Assembly (NCBI GenBank): GCA_945828345.1
Contig: CALZRA010000004.1
Span: 1 to 43,979 of the forward strand
Direction: 5' to 3'
Source of the DNA: an uncultured Bacteroidales bacterium
Lineage (GTDB): Bacteria > Bacteroidota > Bacteroidia > Bacteroidales > Bacteroidaceae
DNA length: 43,979 bases
Numbering within the stretch: position 1 is the first letter of the stretch; every line of letters starts with the position of its first letter. A model generated the notes under the pieces. The model did no database searches. It was not told the origin of the DNA and saw only the letters and a list, made by a program, of their open reading frames with translations. Positions 24,135 to 31,397 of this stretch are shown here, in pieces. The position numbers and the translations under genes were made by a program.

Positions 24135-25235
24135 ATGAAAGAAGAAAACGAAATTCTGCTTCTCAAAGGTAACGAGGCAATAGCCCGGGCTGCCATCCGC
24201 TGCGGATGTGATGGCTACTTCGGATACCCCATTACCCCACAAAGCGAAGTGCTCGAAACGCTGGCAGAACTCAAGCCCTGGGAAACCACGGGCATGGTGG
24301 TCGTGCAAGCCGAAAGCGAGGTCGCTTCAATCAATATGCTCTATGGCGGAGGCGGCACGGGCAAACGTGTCATGACTTCGTCGGCATCGCCGGGCATAGC
24401 CCTGATGCAAGAGGGAATCAGCTACATGGCCGGTGCCGAAGTGCCCGGACTGATTGTCAACGTACAGCGTGGCGGCCCGGGACTGGGCACCATACAGCCT
24501 TCACAAAGCGACTACAACCAAGCCACACGTGGTGGCGGCAACGGCGACTATAATGTGATTGTGCTGGCTCCCGCTTCGGTACAGGAGATGGCAGACTTTG
24601 TCGACCTGGCCTTCACACTGGCCTTCAAATACCGCAACCCTGCCATGATCCTGTCAGACGGTGTGATCGGCCAGATGATGGAGAAAGTGGTGCTGCCACC
24701 CGCAAAGCCCCGGCGCACCGAAGAGGAAATCGCCCGCGAATGTCCCTGGGCCTCCAACGGCCACGGACTGAAACAGCGCAAGCCGCAGGTCATCACCTCA
24801 CTCGAACTGCAACCCGACATCATGGAGGAGCGCAACCGTCACCTGCAGGCCAAATACAAACTGATTCAGGAGAACGAAGTGCGCTACGAAACGCACTGCA
24901 CCGACGATGCCGACTATGTCATTGTGGCCTTCGGCTCGGCAGCGCGCATTTCGCAAAAAGCCATCGAGATTGCCCACGAGAAGGGGCTGAAGGTCGGCCT
25001 CTTCCGTCCCATCACGCTCTGGCCCTTCCCCGAAAAGGAAATACGCGAACTGTCACACCGTGTCAAGGGCTTTCTGGTGGTCGAAATCAATGCCGGCCAA
25101 ATGGTGTTCGACGTGCGCCTGGCTGCCGAAGGACGCATCCCTGTCAACCAATACGGCCGTCTGGGTGGCATCGTGCCTTCGCCCGATGAAATCGTTGACG
25201 AACTGTTCAAACTCGCTGAACAGGCCAAAGCATAA
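24135..25235 (+). CDS. korA: 2-oxoacid:ferredoxin oxidoreductase alpha subunit (KorA/VorB type)
   Basis: This subunit is part of an anaerobic enzyme that oxidatively decarboxylates a 2-oxoacid (2-oxoglutarate or branched-chain 2-oxoacids) to an acyl-CoA with ferredoxin reduction. The 366-residue chain has GNEAIARAAIRCGCDGYFGY and PITPQSEVLE at the N-terminus, the pyrimidine-binding VVQAESEVASINMLYGG, and GKRVMTSSASPGIALMQEG. Later come RGGPGLGTIQPSQSDYNQA and the C-terminal GLFRPITLWPFPE. It matches the separate alpha subunit of the KOR/VOR group. Whether it uses 2-oxoglutarate or branched-chain 2-oxoacids cannot be decided here. Confidence 0.9.
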   Translation: MKEENEILLLKGNEAIARAAIRCGCDGYFGYPITPQSEVLETLAELKPWETTGMVVVQAESEVASINMLYGGGGTGKRVMTSSASPGIALMQEGISYMAGAEVPGLIVNVQRGGPGLGTIQPSQSDYNQATRGGGNGDYNVIVLAPASVQEMADFVDLAFTLAFKYRNPAMILSDGVIGQMMEKVVLPPAKPRRTEEEIARECPWASNGHGLKQRKPQVITSLELQPDIMEERNRHLQAKYKLIQENEVRYETHCTDDADYVIVAFGSAARISQKAIEIAHEKGLKVGLFRPITLWPFPEKEIRELSHRVKGFLVVEINAGQMVFDVRLAAEGRIPVNQYGRLGGIVPSPDEIVDELFKLAEQAKA

Positions 25236-25380
25236 CGCGGCAACGGCGGCCGAATACTGTCTGGACCAGCTGTAGCGAGCTATAGGAATCCATAGAGCGT
25301 TACAGCCTACTATAGAGAACCGCAGCTGTCGCCCTCCGCAACTGAACCCGAAGAACCTTCTTCCTTCCCGACCATTCCCC

Positions 25381-25653
25381 ATGTTACATTCACCTTTCGA
25401 CCACGACAACGACATTCTCGAACGGCTGAAGCATCCCGAACAGGAGGCCGAACGCCGCAAGACGAGCCGCAACCTTTTCCTGCGCAACATACTCAACAGC
25501 ATCTTTATCCTGCTGGCCATCGTAGCCATGGTGGGCATCGTGCTCACTGATGCTACCGACGGCGGACTGATCAAATGGTACGGCGTAGGACTCTTTGCCG
25601 TTGTAGTGAAAATGGTGGAGGTGGTGCTGCGAATGCCGGGAAACAAACGATAG
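25381..25653 (+). CDS. Small two-helix membrane protein inside the kor operon
   Basis: A 90-residue protein with a charged N-terminus (about 1-32) and two hydrophobic helices: ILNSIFILLAIVAMVGIVLT (about 35-55) and WYGVGLFAVVVKMVEVVL (about 66-83). It ends with Lys/Arg, giving an Nin-Cin prediction. It is inserted between the alpha and beta subunit genes on the same strand. I do not recognise the family. A role in tying the oxidoreductase to the membrane is possible but unproven. An imperfect hairpin (about 25270-25306) lies upstream in the 145-nt gap. Confidence 0.75.
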   Translation: MLHSPFDHDNDILERLKHPEQEAERRKTSRNLFLRNILNSIFILLAIVAMVGIVLTDATDGGLIKWYGVGLFAVVVKMVEVVLRMPGNKR

Positions 25654-25729
25654 CACACACGCGACGACACCAAGGCACCTCACCGGGTCCGGTGACGCCG
25701 CGACACGCACATATAATAGCCACAAACGC

Positions 25730-26500
25730 ATGACAAGAGAAGATATCATTCAGCCCGAGAATCTGGTGTACCAGAAACCCAGACTCTTGAACGACATGAC
25801 CATGCACTACTGTCCGGGCTGCTCGCACGGCGTGGTACACAAGCTCATAGCCGAAGTGATTGACGAAATGGGAATGCAAGACCACAGCATCGGCATCAGC
25901 CCCGTGGGCTGCGGTGTGTTTGCCTACCGCTATATCGACATCGACTGGCAGGAGGCAGCCCATGGACGTGCACCGGCTTTGGCGACGGCCTGCAAGCGGC
26001 TCTGGCCCGACCGCCTCGTGTTCACCTATCAGGGTGACGGCGACCTCGCTGCCATTGGCACCGCCGAAACTATCCACGCCCTGAATCGAGGTGAGAACAT
26101 CACCATTATCTATATCAACAATGCCATCTACGGCATGACGGGCGGCCAAATGGCACCCACTACGCTCGAAGGCATGAAGACGGTTACCTGCCCCTACGGA
26201 CGTGACCCGAAAATCCACGGCTATCCGCTGAACATGTCGGAAATCGCAGCCCAGCTCAAAGGAACAGCCTATGTGAGCCGGCAGAGCGTACACAGTGTGC
26301 CAGCCATCCGCAAGGCCAAGAAGGCCATTCGCAAGGCCTTCGAACTGTCCATGCAGGGCAAGGGCTCTAACCTCATTGAAATTGTTGCCACCTGCTCATC
26401 GGGCTGGAAACTGCCGCCCGTCAAAGCCAACAAGTGGATGGAGGAGAACATGTTCGACTTCTACAAGGTGGGCGACCTCAAAGACATTGACAAAGAATAA
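25730..26500 (+). CDS. korB: 2-oxoacid:ferredoxin oxidoreductase beta subunit (KorB type)
   Basis: This is the thiamine-diphosphate-binding subunit of the 2-oxoacid oxidoreductase. The 256-residue chain begins near MHYCPGCSHGVVHKLIAEVI with the Cys-containing CPGCSHG motif. The TPP signature is FTYQGDGDLAAIGTAETIHA with IIYINNAIYGMTGGQ (about residues 98-140). A GSNLIEIVATCSSGW segment is near the end. The gene follows the small membrane protein gene and is 17 nt before the gamma gene, so the enzyme appears complete: alpha, beta, gamma and ferredoxin. Confidence 0.93.
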   Translation: MTREDIIQPENLVYQKPRLLNDMTMHYCPGCSHGVVHKLIAEVIDEMGMQDHSIGISPVGCGVFAYRYIDIDWQEAAHGRAPALATACKRLWPDRLVFTYQGDGDLAAIGTAETIHALNRGENITIIYINNAIYGMTGGQMAPTTLEGMKTVTCPYGRDPKIHGYPLNMSEIAAQLKGTAYVSRQSVHSVPAIRKAKKAIRKAFELSMQGKGSNLIEIVATCSSGWKLPPVKANKWMEENMFDFYKVGDLKDIDKE

Positions 26501-26517
26501 CTTGCACCCGCACAGCC

Positions 26518-27066
26518 ATGAAACAGGAAATTATCATATCAGGATTCGGCGGACAGGGCGTACTCTCGCTCGGCAAGATCCTGGCCTACGCCGCACTGAT
26601 GGAAGGCAAGGAGGTGACCTGGATGCCGGCCTACGGACCTGAACAACGCGGCGGAACGGCCAACGTTACGGTCATCATCAGCAGCGAACCTATCTCCTCA
26701 CCCATTCTGAGTGCCTACGACAGTGCCATTCTGCTCAACCAACCCTCGCTCGACAAGTTCGAACCCAAGGTAAAGCCACAGGGCGACCTCATCTTCGACA
26801 GCTTCGGCATTCTCGACAAGCCTACACGCCCCGACATCCACTCCTGGCAGATTCCGGCCATGGAGACGGCTGCCGAGCTGGGCATGATGAAGTGCTTCAA
26901 CATGTTCATTCTGGGGGGCTACCTCAAGCTGCACCCCATTGTGGACATTGAAAGCGTCATCAAGGCACTGCGCAAAACGCTGCCCGAACGCCACCACCAC
27001 CTGCTGCCCACAAACGAACAGGCCATACTCAAGGGTATGGAGATCATTCAGCCGGCAAGCCTTTAG
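26518..27066 (+). CDS. korC: 2-oxoacid:ferredoxin oxidoreductase gamma subunit (KorC type)
   Basis: The gamma subunit (182 residues) completes the enzyme. The conserved start IISGFGGQGVLSLGKILAYA is followed by TWMPAYGPEQRGGTANVTVI and SSEPISSPI, then a PSLDKFEPKVKPQGDLI region, all typical of the KorC/PorC catalytic gamma family. It is 17 nt after the beta gene, in the same operon, and is the last gene before an AGTTGAGA repeat. Confidence 0.93.
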   Translation: MKQEIIISGFGGQGVLSLGKILAYAALMEGKEVTWMPAYGPEQRGGTANVTVIISSEPISSPILSAYDSAILLNQPSLDKFEPKVKPQGDLIFDSFGILDKPTRPDIHSWQIPAMETAAELGMMKCFNMFILGGYLKLHPIVDIESVIKALRKTLPERHHHLLPTNEQAILKGMEIIQPASL

Positions 27067-27068
27067 CG

Positions 27069-27103
27069 TTGGCAGTTGAGAAGTTGAGAAGTTGAGAAGT
27101 TGA
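27069..27103 (+). repeat. AGTTGAGA tandem repeat after korC
   Basis: Directly after the korC stop, AGTTGAGA is repeated three times in tandem with a fourth partial copy (AGTTGACA). No convincing complementary arm is present, unlike the other gene-end repeats in this window. Confidence 0.7.
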
Positions 27104-27147
27104 CAAGCTTATAATTATACTACTAATCCCAGCAATAACTCATCTAT

Positions 27148-27411
27148 ATGGCAAACCGCAAACAGCTCAAGAAGAGCATCAAGAAGATTACCGGCGAACT
27201 CTTTGCCGACTGCGTGGCCCTCAGCATGTGCCAGCAGGCCGACCCCGAAAAGCTGGACGAGCTCATGGCCGAAGTGCTGGTGCTGCACAACGAATTTGTA
27301 GCACGCATCAGCCACACTGAACCAGGTTCGGAACGCGCTTTCTACAAGCAGCTGAAGCAGGAGTTCACCGAAAAGGTCAACGACCTTTCCAACCGCATCA
27401 TCCAAGCGTGA
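27148..27411 (+). CDS. Uncharacterised small helical protein (87 aa)
   Basis: This 87-residue soluble protein is predicted all-helical and charged, with a Lys-rich start (ANRKQLKKSIKKITGELF) and a helix containing QLKQEFTEKVNDLSNRII. No signal peptide or membrane segment is visible. It lies 81 nt after korC, on the same strand, past the AGTTGAGA repeat. I do not recognise a family name, though the overall look is of a conserved Bacteroidales protein. Confidence 0.75.
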   Translation: MANRKQLKKSIKKITGELFADCVALSMCQQADPEKLDELMAEVLVLHNEFVARISHTEPGSERAFYKQLKQEFTEKVNDLSNRIIQA

Positions 27412-27433
27412 CGCTCCGCGCCACACATGCCCT

Positions 27434-27540
27434 GCGCGCAAAAGGGTGTCTGTAATTCGTTGGGGGAACAACGGCCTGACCGAATCACCGGGCTTCGCCA
27501 CATGTCCCTCCACGAATTGCTGACACTACCTTTTGCGCGC
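27434..27540. repeat. About 107-nt long imperfect hairpin
   Basis: The outer arms, starting GCGCGCAAAAGG (27434) and ending CCTTTTGCGCGC (27540), are nearly complementary over about 26-28 nt and continue through TGTAATTCG on the left and CGAATTGCTGACA on the right. The inner part TGGGGGAACA (about 27461-27470) faces TGTCCCTCCA (about 27503-27512) with two mismatches. The element fills most of the gap between the 87-aa gene and the acyltransferase gene. It could be a MITE-like insertion or a structured RNA; I see no target-site duplication. Confidence 0.75.
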
Positions 27541-27570
27541 TTTATACACTAACCCCTCTCCTATCCCCGC

Positions 27571-28125
27571 ATGTTCAAAAAACTCTGCCACTACCTGCTT
27601 TTCACCCGCATGGGCTGGAAGGAGAATGTCGACCAGCCGCGCCCCGACAAATGTATCATCTGCGTGGCGCCCCACACCAGCAACTGGGACTTCGTCATCG
27701 GCAAGGCCTACTACTCCGCCTTGGGCCTCCAGTCTAACTTCCTGATGAAGAAGGAATGGTTCTTCTGGCCCTTAGGTCCGCTGTTCCGCCGCATGGGCGG
27801 CATACCTGTCGAACGCAGCCGGCGCACCAGCCTGACCGACCAACTGGCCGATTGGGCCGTACGTTCCGAACGGTTCTCGCTGGCCGTCACACCTGAAGGC
27901 ACGCGCTCACGCGTAACGCAGTGGAAGCGCGGCTTCTACTACATCGCCCTCAAGGCCAAGCTGCCCATTCTGCTCTACGCCATTGACTACCCCACCAAGA
28001 CCATCCACTGCAAACGCACGCTGGTGCCTTCGGGCGACGTGGAGAAGGACATGCGCATCATCATGCAATACTACAAAAACTATCAGGGCAAGCATCCCGA
28101 AAAATTTGCCGTTGAGCAAATCTGA
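27571..28125 (+). CDS. Lysophospholipid/1-acyl-glycerol-3-phosphate acyltransferase
   Basis: This 184-residue PlsC-like acyltransferase, which transfers an acyl chain to a lysophospholipid or similar acceptor, has the catalytic HX4D motif in APHTSNWD (about residues 34-40). The second family motif is at [10 protein letters not shown], followed by the TPEGTRSR motif (about 110) that binds the glycerol phosphate. It lacks long membrane helices, so it is probably peripherally bound. It starts at ATG 27571 and lies directly before menG. Confidence 0.88.
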   Translation: MFKKLCHYLLFTRMGWKENVDQPRPDKCIICVAPHTSNWDFVIGKAYYSALGLQSNFLMKKEWFFWPLGPLFRRMGGIPVERSRRTSLTDQLADWAVRSERFSLAVTPEGTRSRVTQWKRGFYYIALKAKLPILLYAIDYPTKTIHCKRTLVPSGDVEKDMRIIMQYYKNYQGKHPEKFAVEQI

Positions 28126-28151
28126 CTCCGGCCAAGCTGCCCCCAAGGCTC

Positions 28152-28916
28152 ATGACTTACAAACAAGAAACCATCAAGCCCTACGGCGAAACCGGAAGCA
28201 AACACGAACAGGTGGAACGCATGTTCAACAGCATCGCCCATTCTTACGACCTGCTCAACCACATGCTTTCGCTGGGCATCGACAAGCATTGGCGCAAGGC
28301 GGCCATCAACGCCCTGCGCCCCCACGCCCCACGACGCATTCTCGATGTGGCTACCGGTACGGGCGACTTCGCCCTATTGGCTGCCCGCGAGTTGCAGCCC
28401 GACGAACTGCTCGGCGTTGACCTGTCGGAGGGTATGATGCAGGTGGGCCGCCGCAAGGTCGAGAAAGCCCGGCTCGGCCACGTCATCCGTTTCCAGCGCG
28501 AAGACTGCCTGAACCTTTCGTTCCCTGCCGACAGCTTCGATGCGGTTACGGTGGCCTACGGCATACGCAACTTCGAGAATCTCGACCAGGGACTGCGCGA
28601 AATGTGCCGCGTGTTGCGCCCCGGTGGCAAGCTCGTGGTAATTGAGCTGACCTCGCCCGTACACTTTCCCATGAAGCAACTCTTCTGGGCCTATTCTCAC
28701 CTGCTCATGCCTGCACTGGGCAAAATCATATCGCGCGATGCGCAGGCCTATTCCTATCTGCCTGCCACCATGGAGGCATTTCCGCAAGGCGAAGTGATGC
28801 AGGGAATCCTGCAAAAGGCCGGATTCCGTGCCGTCACCTTCAAGCGCTTCACCGGCGGACTCAGCACGCTCTATCTGGCCGAGAAACCGGAAACGGCGGA
28901 GGAAGCAGGCAGTTGA
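28152..28916 (+). CDS. menG: Demethylmenaquinone methyltransferase (MenG/UbiE)
   Basis: This SAM-dependent methyltransferase adds the methyl group to demethylmenaquinone in the final step of menaquinone synthesis. It has 254 residues. Motifs: [20 protein letters not shown] and [11 protein letters not shown] (UbiE motif I), [17 protein letters not shown] (SAM binding), [24 protein letters not shown] and the [14 protein letters not shown] motif. The start is [10 protein letters not shown]. Menaquinone is the likely quinone, given the lineage and the absence of other ubiquinone genes in the window. Confidence 0.93.
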   Translation: MTYKQETIKPYGETGSKHEQVERMFNSIAHSYDLLNHMLSLGIDKHWRKAAINALRPHAPRRILDVATGTGDFALLAARELQPDELLGVDLSEGMMQVGRRKVEKARLGHVIRFQREDCLNLSFPADSFDAVTVAYGIRNFENLDQGLREMCRVLRPGGKLVVIELTSPVHFPMKQLFWAYSHLLMPALGKIISRDAQAYSYLPATMEAFPQGEVMQGILQKAGFRAVTFKRFTGGLSTLYLAEKPETAEEAGS

Positions 28917-28979
28917 ACGAATTTGAAATGAACGCATATCGGGCATTCTCCGCACACAGCCGTCAAGGAATATTCTCTT

Positions 28980-29131
28980 CCATTAGCGGACACAATTCGC
29001 GGACATTCGCGTTATTACTTTTCTTGAACGTGAAATACCGGAAATGAGCCGTGAATTGAAAAAAATTCACCTCCATTCGCGGACAATTCGCGGACATTCG
29101 CGTTCTTCATGTTTGAACGTGACTTTTTCCG
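28980..29131. repeat. Duplicated ~60-nt block upstream of fmt
   Basis: Two related blocks (about 28980-29039 and 29073-29131) each contain an identical 22-mer built from ATTCGCGGACA units (28992-29013 and 29083-29104) and then GAACGTGA. Within the second copy ATTCGCGGACA occurs twice in tandem followed by ATTCGCG. A near-consensus -7 box (TACTTTTC) is at 29016-29023 in the first copy. The whole lies just upstream of the fmt ATG at 29158. Confidence 0.8.
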
Positions 29132-29157
29132 TGACAGCCCGAAAACCAACGAAGACA

Positions 29158-30126
29158 ATGAATAAAACTGACCTACGAATCGTTTATATGGGCACGCCCG
29201 ACTTTGCCGTTGCCCCCCTGCGCAAACTGGTAGAAGGCGGCTACAATGTGGTAGGCGTCATCACCATGCCCGACAAGCCCATTGGCCGCCACCAAACCGA
29301 ACTCTCGGCCTCGCCCGTCAAGCAATATGCCCTGTCGCAAGGGCTGCGCCTGTTGCAACCCGTCAAGCTCAAGGACCCCGATTTCCTTGAAGAGCTGCGC
29401 AGCCTGAAGGCAGACCTCCAAATCGTCGTGGCCTTCCGTATGCTGCCCGAAGTGGTATGGGCCATGCCTCCACAGGGCACCTTCAACCTCCACGCAGCCC
29501 TGCTGCCGCAATATCGGGGTGCCGCTCCCATCAACTGGGCTATCATCAACGGCGACACTGAAACGGGCATCACCACCTTCTTCCTGGACCACCAGATCGA
29601 CACGGGACGCGTCATCCAACGGGTCGCCGTGCCGATTCTCGACACCGACAACGCCTCCGACGTTCACGACAAACTCATGCTGCTGGGCAGCGACTTGGTG
29701 ATTGAAACAGTGGACCATATCCTGAACGGCACGGTCACGTCCATTCCGCAGAGCGAATTGCAGACCGACGAACCGCTGCGGCCTGCACCCAAAATATTCA
29801 AGGAAACCTGCCGCATCGACTGGCATCAAGGTGTGAAACGGGTGTACGACTTTGTACGCGGCCTCTCGCCCTACCCTGCCGCCTGGACCGAATGGACGGC
29901 CAACGGCAAGCAGACCGTGATGAAGATTTACCAGACGGCCAAGGAACCGGCTGCTGTCAGCGAGCCTGTCGGCACGGTGCTCACCGACGGGCGCACCTAC
30001 CTGAAGGTGGCTCTGGCCGACGGCTACCTGCACATCGAATCGCTGCAGTTGGCTGGCAAGAAGCGTATGGCCGTTGCCGACTTCCTGCGCGGCCTGCAAG
30101 CCGGCACTGAGCTGCACGTGAACTGA
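29158..30126 (+). CDS. fmt: Methionyl-tRNA formyltransferase
   Basis: Fmt adds a formyl group to methionyl-tRNA for translation initiation. The 322-residue protein starts at MNKTDLRIVYMGTPDFAVAP, with the N-terminal formyl-transferase fold: MPDKPIGRHQTELSASPVKQ and the catalytic loop FNLHAALLPQYRGAAPINWA (Asn-x-His), then NGDTETGITTFFLD with the conserved Asp. The C-terminal domain has CRIDWHQGVKRVYDFVRGLS. The frame extends upstream to 29044, but that part overlaps the repeat block and has no family character. The upstream repeats may hold its promoter. Confidence 0.96.
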   Translation: MNKTDLRIVYMGTPDFAVAPLRKLVEGGYNVVGVITMPDKPIGRHQTELSASPVKQYALSQGLRLLQPVKLKDPDFLEELRSLKADLQIVVAFRMLPEVVWAMPPQGTFNLHAALLPQYRGAAPINWAIINGDTETGITTFFLDHQIDTGRVIQRVAVPILDTDNASDVHDKLMLLGSDLVIETVDHILNGTVTSIPQSELQTDEPLRPAPKIFKETCRIDWHQGVKRVYDFVRGLSPYPAAWTEWTANGKQTVMKIYQTAKEPAAVSEPVGTVLTDGRTYLKVALADGYLHIESLQLAGKKRMAVADFLRGLQAGTELHVN

Positions 30127-30150
30127 CACCCGCCGATGTGCTTCCCACCC

Positions 30151-30900
30151 ATGAAACGAATCCTGCGAAAAGTCCGTTGGGGACTTGCAGCAGCCGTAGC
30201 TGTCCTACTGCTTGCTGTAGCCAGTGCGACACTGTGGTACCACACGGCATCCTACCGCAGCAAGCTATGGCTGCACCGGTGTAATTCCCTCGAAAAGCTG
30301 CACGAGCAAGAAGCGCGCTTTCGGAATATCGAAGTCGACATAGTCGTGCGCCCCGACGGTATGCTCGATGTGACACACGATGCCGACACCACCTTCCACT
30401 TGGACCTCGAACCCTACTTCAGTGAACTCTCGCGCCGCGGTTCGCGAATGTGGATAGACGTGAAGAACCTCGATGTCCGCACCGCTCCCCTGCTCCGCAA
30501 CCGCCTGCAACAGCTCTGTACGCGCTACGGTGTCAGCCGTTCGCAGCTTATCCTCGAAAGCCGCAACCTCTCGCAGTTAGCTTCCTTCACGGCCCAAGGC
30601 TACTACACCTCTTACTACGTCAGCTTCGCCAAGCCTTCGCAGCTCAGTCAGGCCGACATCGGCCGTTGCCTCCAACAGTTGCGCCGCATTGCGCGCAGCA
30701 AGCAGGTCTGCGCCCTGTCTTTCCCCGGCTGGTGGTACGGTGAGATTCACCGCCATCTCCACGAGCCCATCGACCTGCTCACCTGGAAGCACCGCACCAC
30801 CGAGGCTGAGCTGCGGCTATGGCCTGCCAACCTCCCCCTGCTGAAAGATCCGCAAGTCAAGGTCATTCTCATCAAGTCGAAAGACCAGTTCCACCGGTAG
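30151..30900 (+). CDS. Membrane-anchored GDPD/FAM151-like phosphodiesterase
   Basis: This 249-residue protein begins with a hydrophobic anchor (RWGLAAAVAVLLLAVASATL) after a basic start. The rest is organised like the GDPD/PI-PLC-type TIM barrel. Counting from the chosen ATG, the key positions are His42-Arg43 in LHRCNSLEKL, Glu61-x-Asp63 in NIEVDIVVRPDG and His76 in DVTHDAD, followed by IDVKNLDVRT. These are the positions of the catalytic His, metal ligands and second His in glycerophosphodiesterases. It also resembles FAM151/menorin-like proteins (HRxNS start). The substrate is unknown. It starts at 30151; a frame start at 30136 would add five residues. It is 24 nt after fmt and ends with a strong hairpin. 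Confidence 0.75.
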   Translation: MKRILRKVRWGLAAAVAVLLLAVASATLWYHTASYRSKLWLHRCNSLEKLHEQEARFRNIEVDIVVRPDGMLDVTHDADTTFHLDLEPYFSELSRRGSRMWIDVKNLDVRTAPLLRNRLQQLCTRYGVSRSQLILESRNLSQLASFTAQGYYTSYYVSFAKPSQLSQADIGRCLQQLRRIARSKQVCALSFPGWWYGEIHRHLHEPIDLLTWKHRTTEAELRLWPANLPLLKDPQVKVILIKSKDQFHR

Positions 30901-30922
30901 CCCCTTCTCCACCTATTACACG

Positions 30923-30957
30923 ACAAGCGTTCAAGGCCCACCGCCCTGAACGCTTGT
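30923..30957 (+). terminator. Hairpin after the GDPD-like gene
   Basis: ACAAGCGTTCA (30923-30933) and TGAACGCTTGT (30947-30957) form a perfect 11-bp stem with a 13-nt loop, 22 nt after the stop. There is no T-run, only TATG, so it may need Rho or act as a stabiliser. Confidence 0.7.
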
Positions 30958-30994
30958 TATGTAAGTGCCCTGTGCATACTATGCGGGTTGGCAA

Positions 30995-31116
30995 CTGGGA
31001 GGGCGGGCAAGAACCCGCCGTTGACCAGCCAACCCGAAGCGACGCTGCACTGGGAGGGCGGGCATCCTGCCCGCCTGTTTATTATATTTAGGCGGGCTGG
31101 AAGCCCGCCCTCCCAG
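30995..31116. repeat. REP-like cluster of GGCGGGC palindromes
   Basis: CTGGGAGGGCGGGC occurs at 30995 and 31050 and its exact reverse complement at 31103-31116, so the last two can pair over 14 bp. Each also contains a local hairpin: GGCGGG/CCCGCC (31002-31019), GGCGGGCA/TGCCCGCC with a TCC loop (31057-31075), and GGCGGGCT/AGCCCGCC with a GGA loop (31091-31109). The cluster lies between two convergent genes, and I see no transposase nearby. Confidence 0.85.
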
Positions 31117-31138
31117 CCACCTGCGCTACGGGCCGGCA

Positions 31139-31273
31139 GAAGCAGGCGGAAAGGAAGCCTGCCATCGTTTTTTTCAACCTTATCTATGGACATGGCCGTA
31201 TAGACTGGAAGCAGGCGGAAAGGAAGCCTGCCATCGTTTTTTCAACCTTATCCATGGGCATGGCCGTACAGAC
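31139..31273. repeat. 67-bp direct duplication with internal hairpins
   Basis: Two near-identical units (31139-31205 and 31208-31273) each start GAAGCAGGCGG and run to CCGTA-AGAC. They differ by a few bases, and one has seven T against six in the homopolymer. Each has an inner hairpin GCAGGC/GCCTGC followed by a T-run, which resembles a small terminator. Together with the palindrome cluster they fill much of the 497-nt gap 30901-31397. Confidence 0.85.
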
Positions 31274-31328
31274 GGGACACTGGCCTTTCGATATATCTCT
31301 GCCGCCCCATCGCCCCACCCATCAATGA

Positions 31329-31368
31329 GCATCCGCCGGCTTGCCTGTCGAAGGCAGCCGGCGGATGC
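31329..31368. terminator. Long GC-rich hairpin between convergent genes
   Basis: GCATCCGCCGGCTTGCCT (31329-31346) pairs with AGGCAGCCGGCGGATGC (31352-31368) over 17 bp with one bulged T and a GTCGA loop, followed by ATTTTAGGG. It lies 29 nt before the stop of the convergent DUF4827 gene and could end transcription from either side. Confidence 0.8.
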
Positions 31369-31397
31369 ATTTTAGGGATATTTGGGTGTGTGTTGCT

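Noticed and set aside
24135..26500. Pyruvate:ferredoxin oxidoreductase
   Set aside because: Subunit split (separate alpha, beta, gamma, delta genes) and motif details match the KOR/VOR group rather than the single-chain pyruvate enzyme usual in Bacteroidales.
30995..31203. Several open frames through the GGCGGGC and AGCAGGCGG repeats
   Set aside because: Their sequence simply reflects the repeats (Pro/Arg/Gly-rich, no start context); the region is better explained as non-coding repeat DNA.
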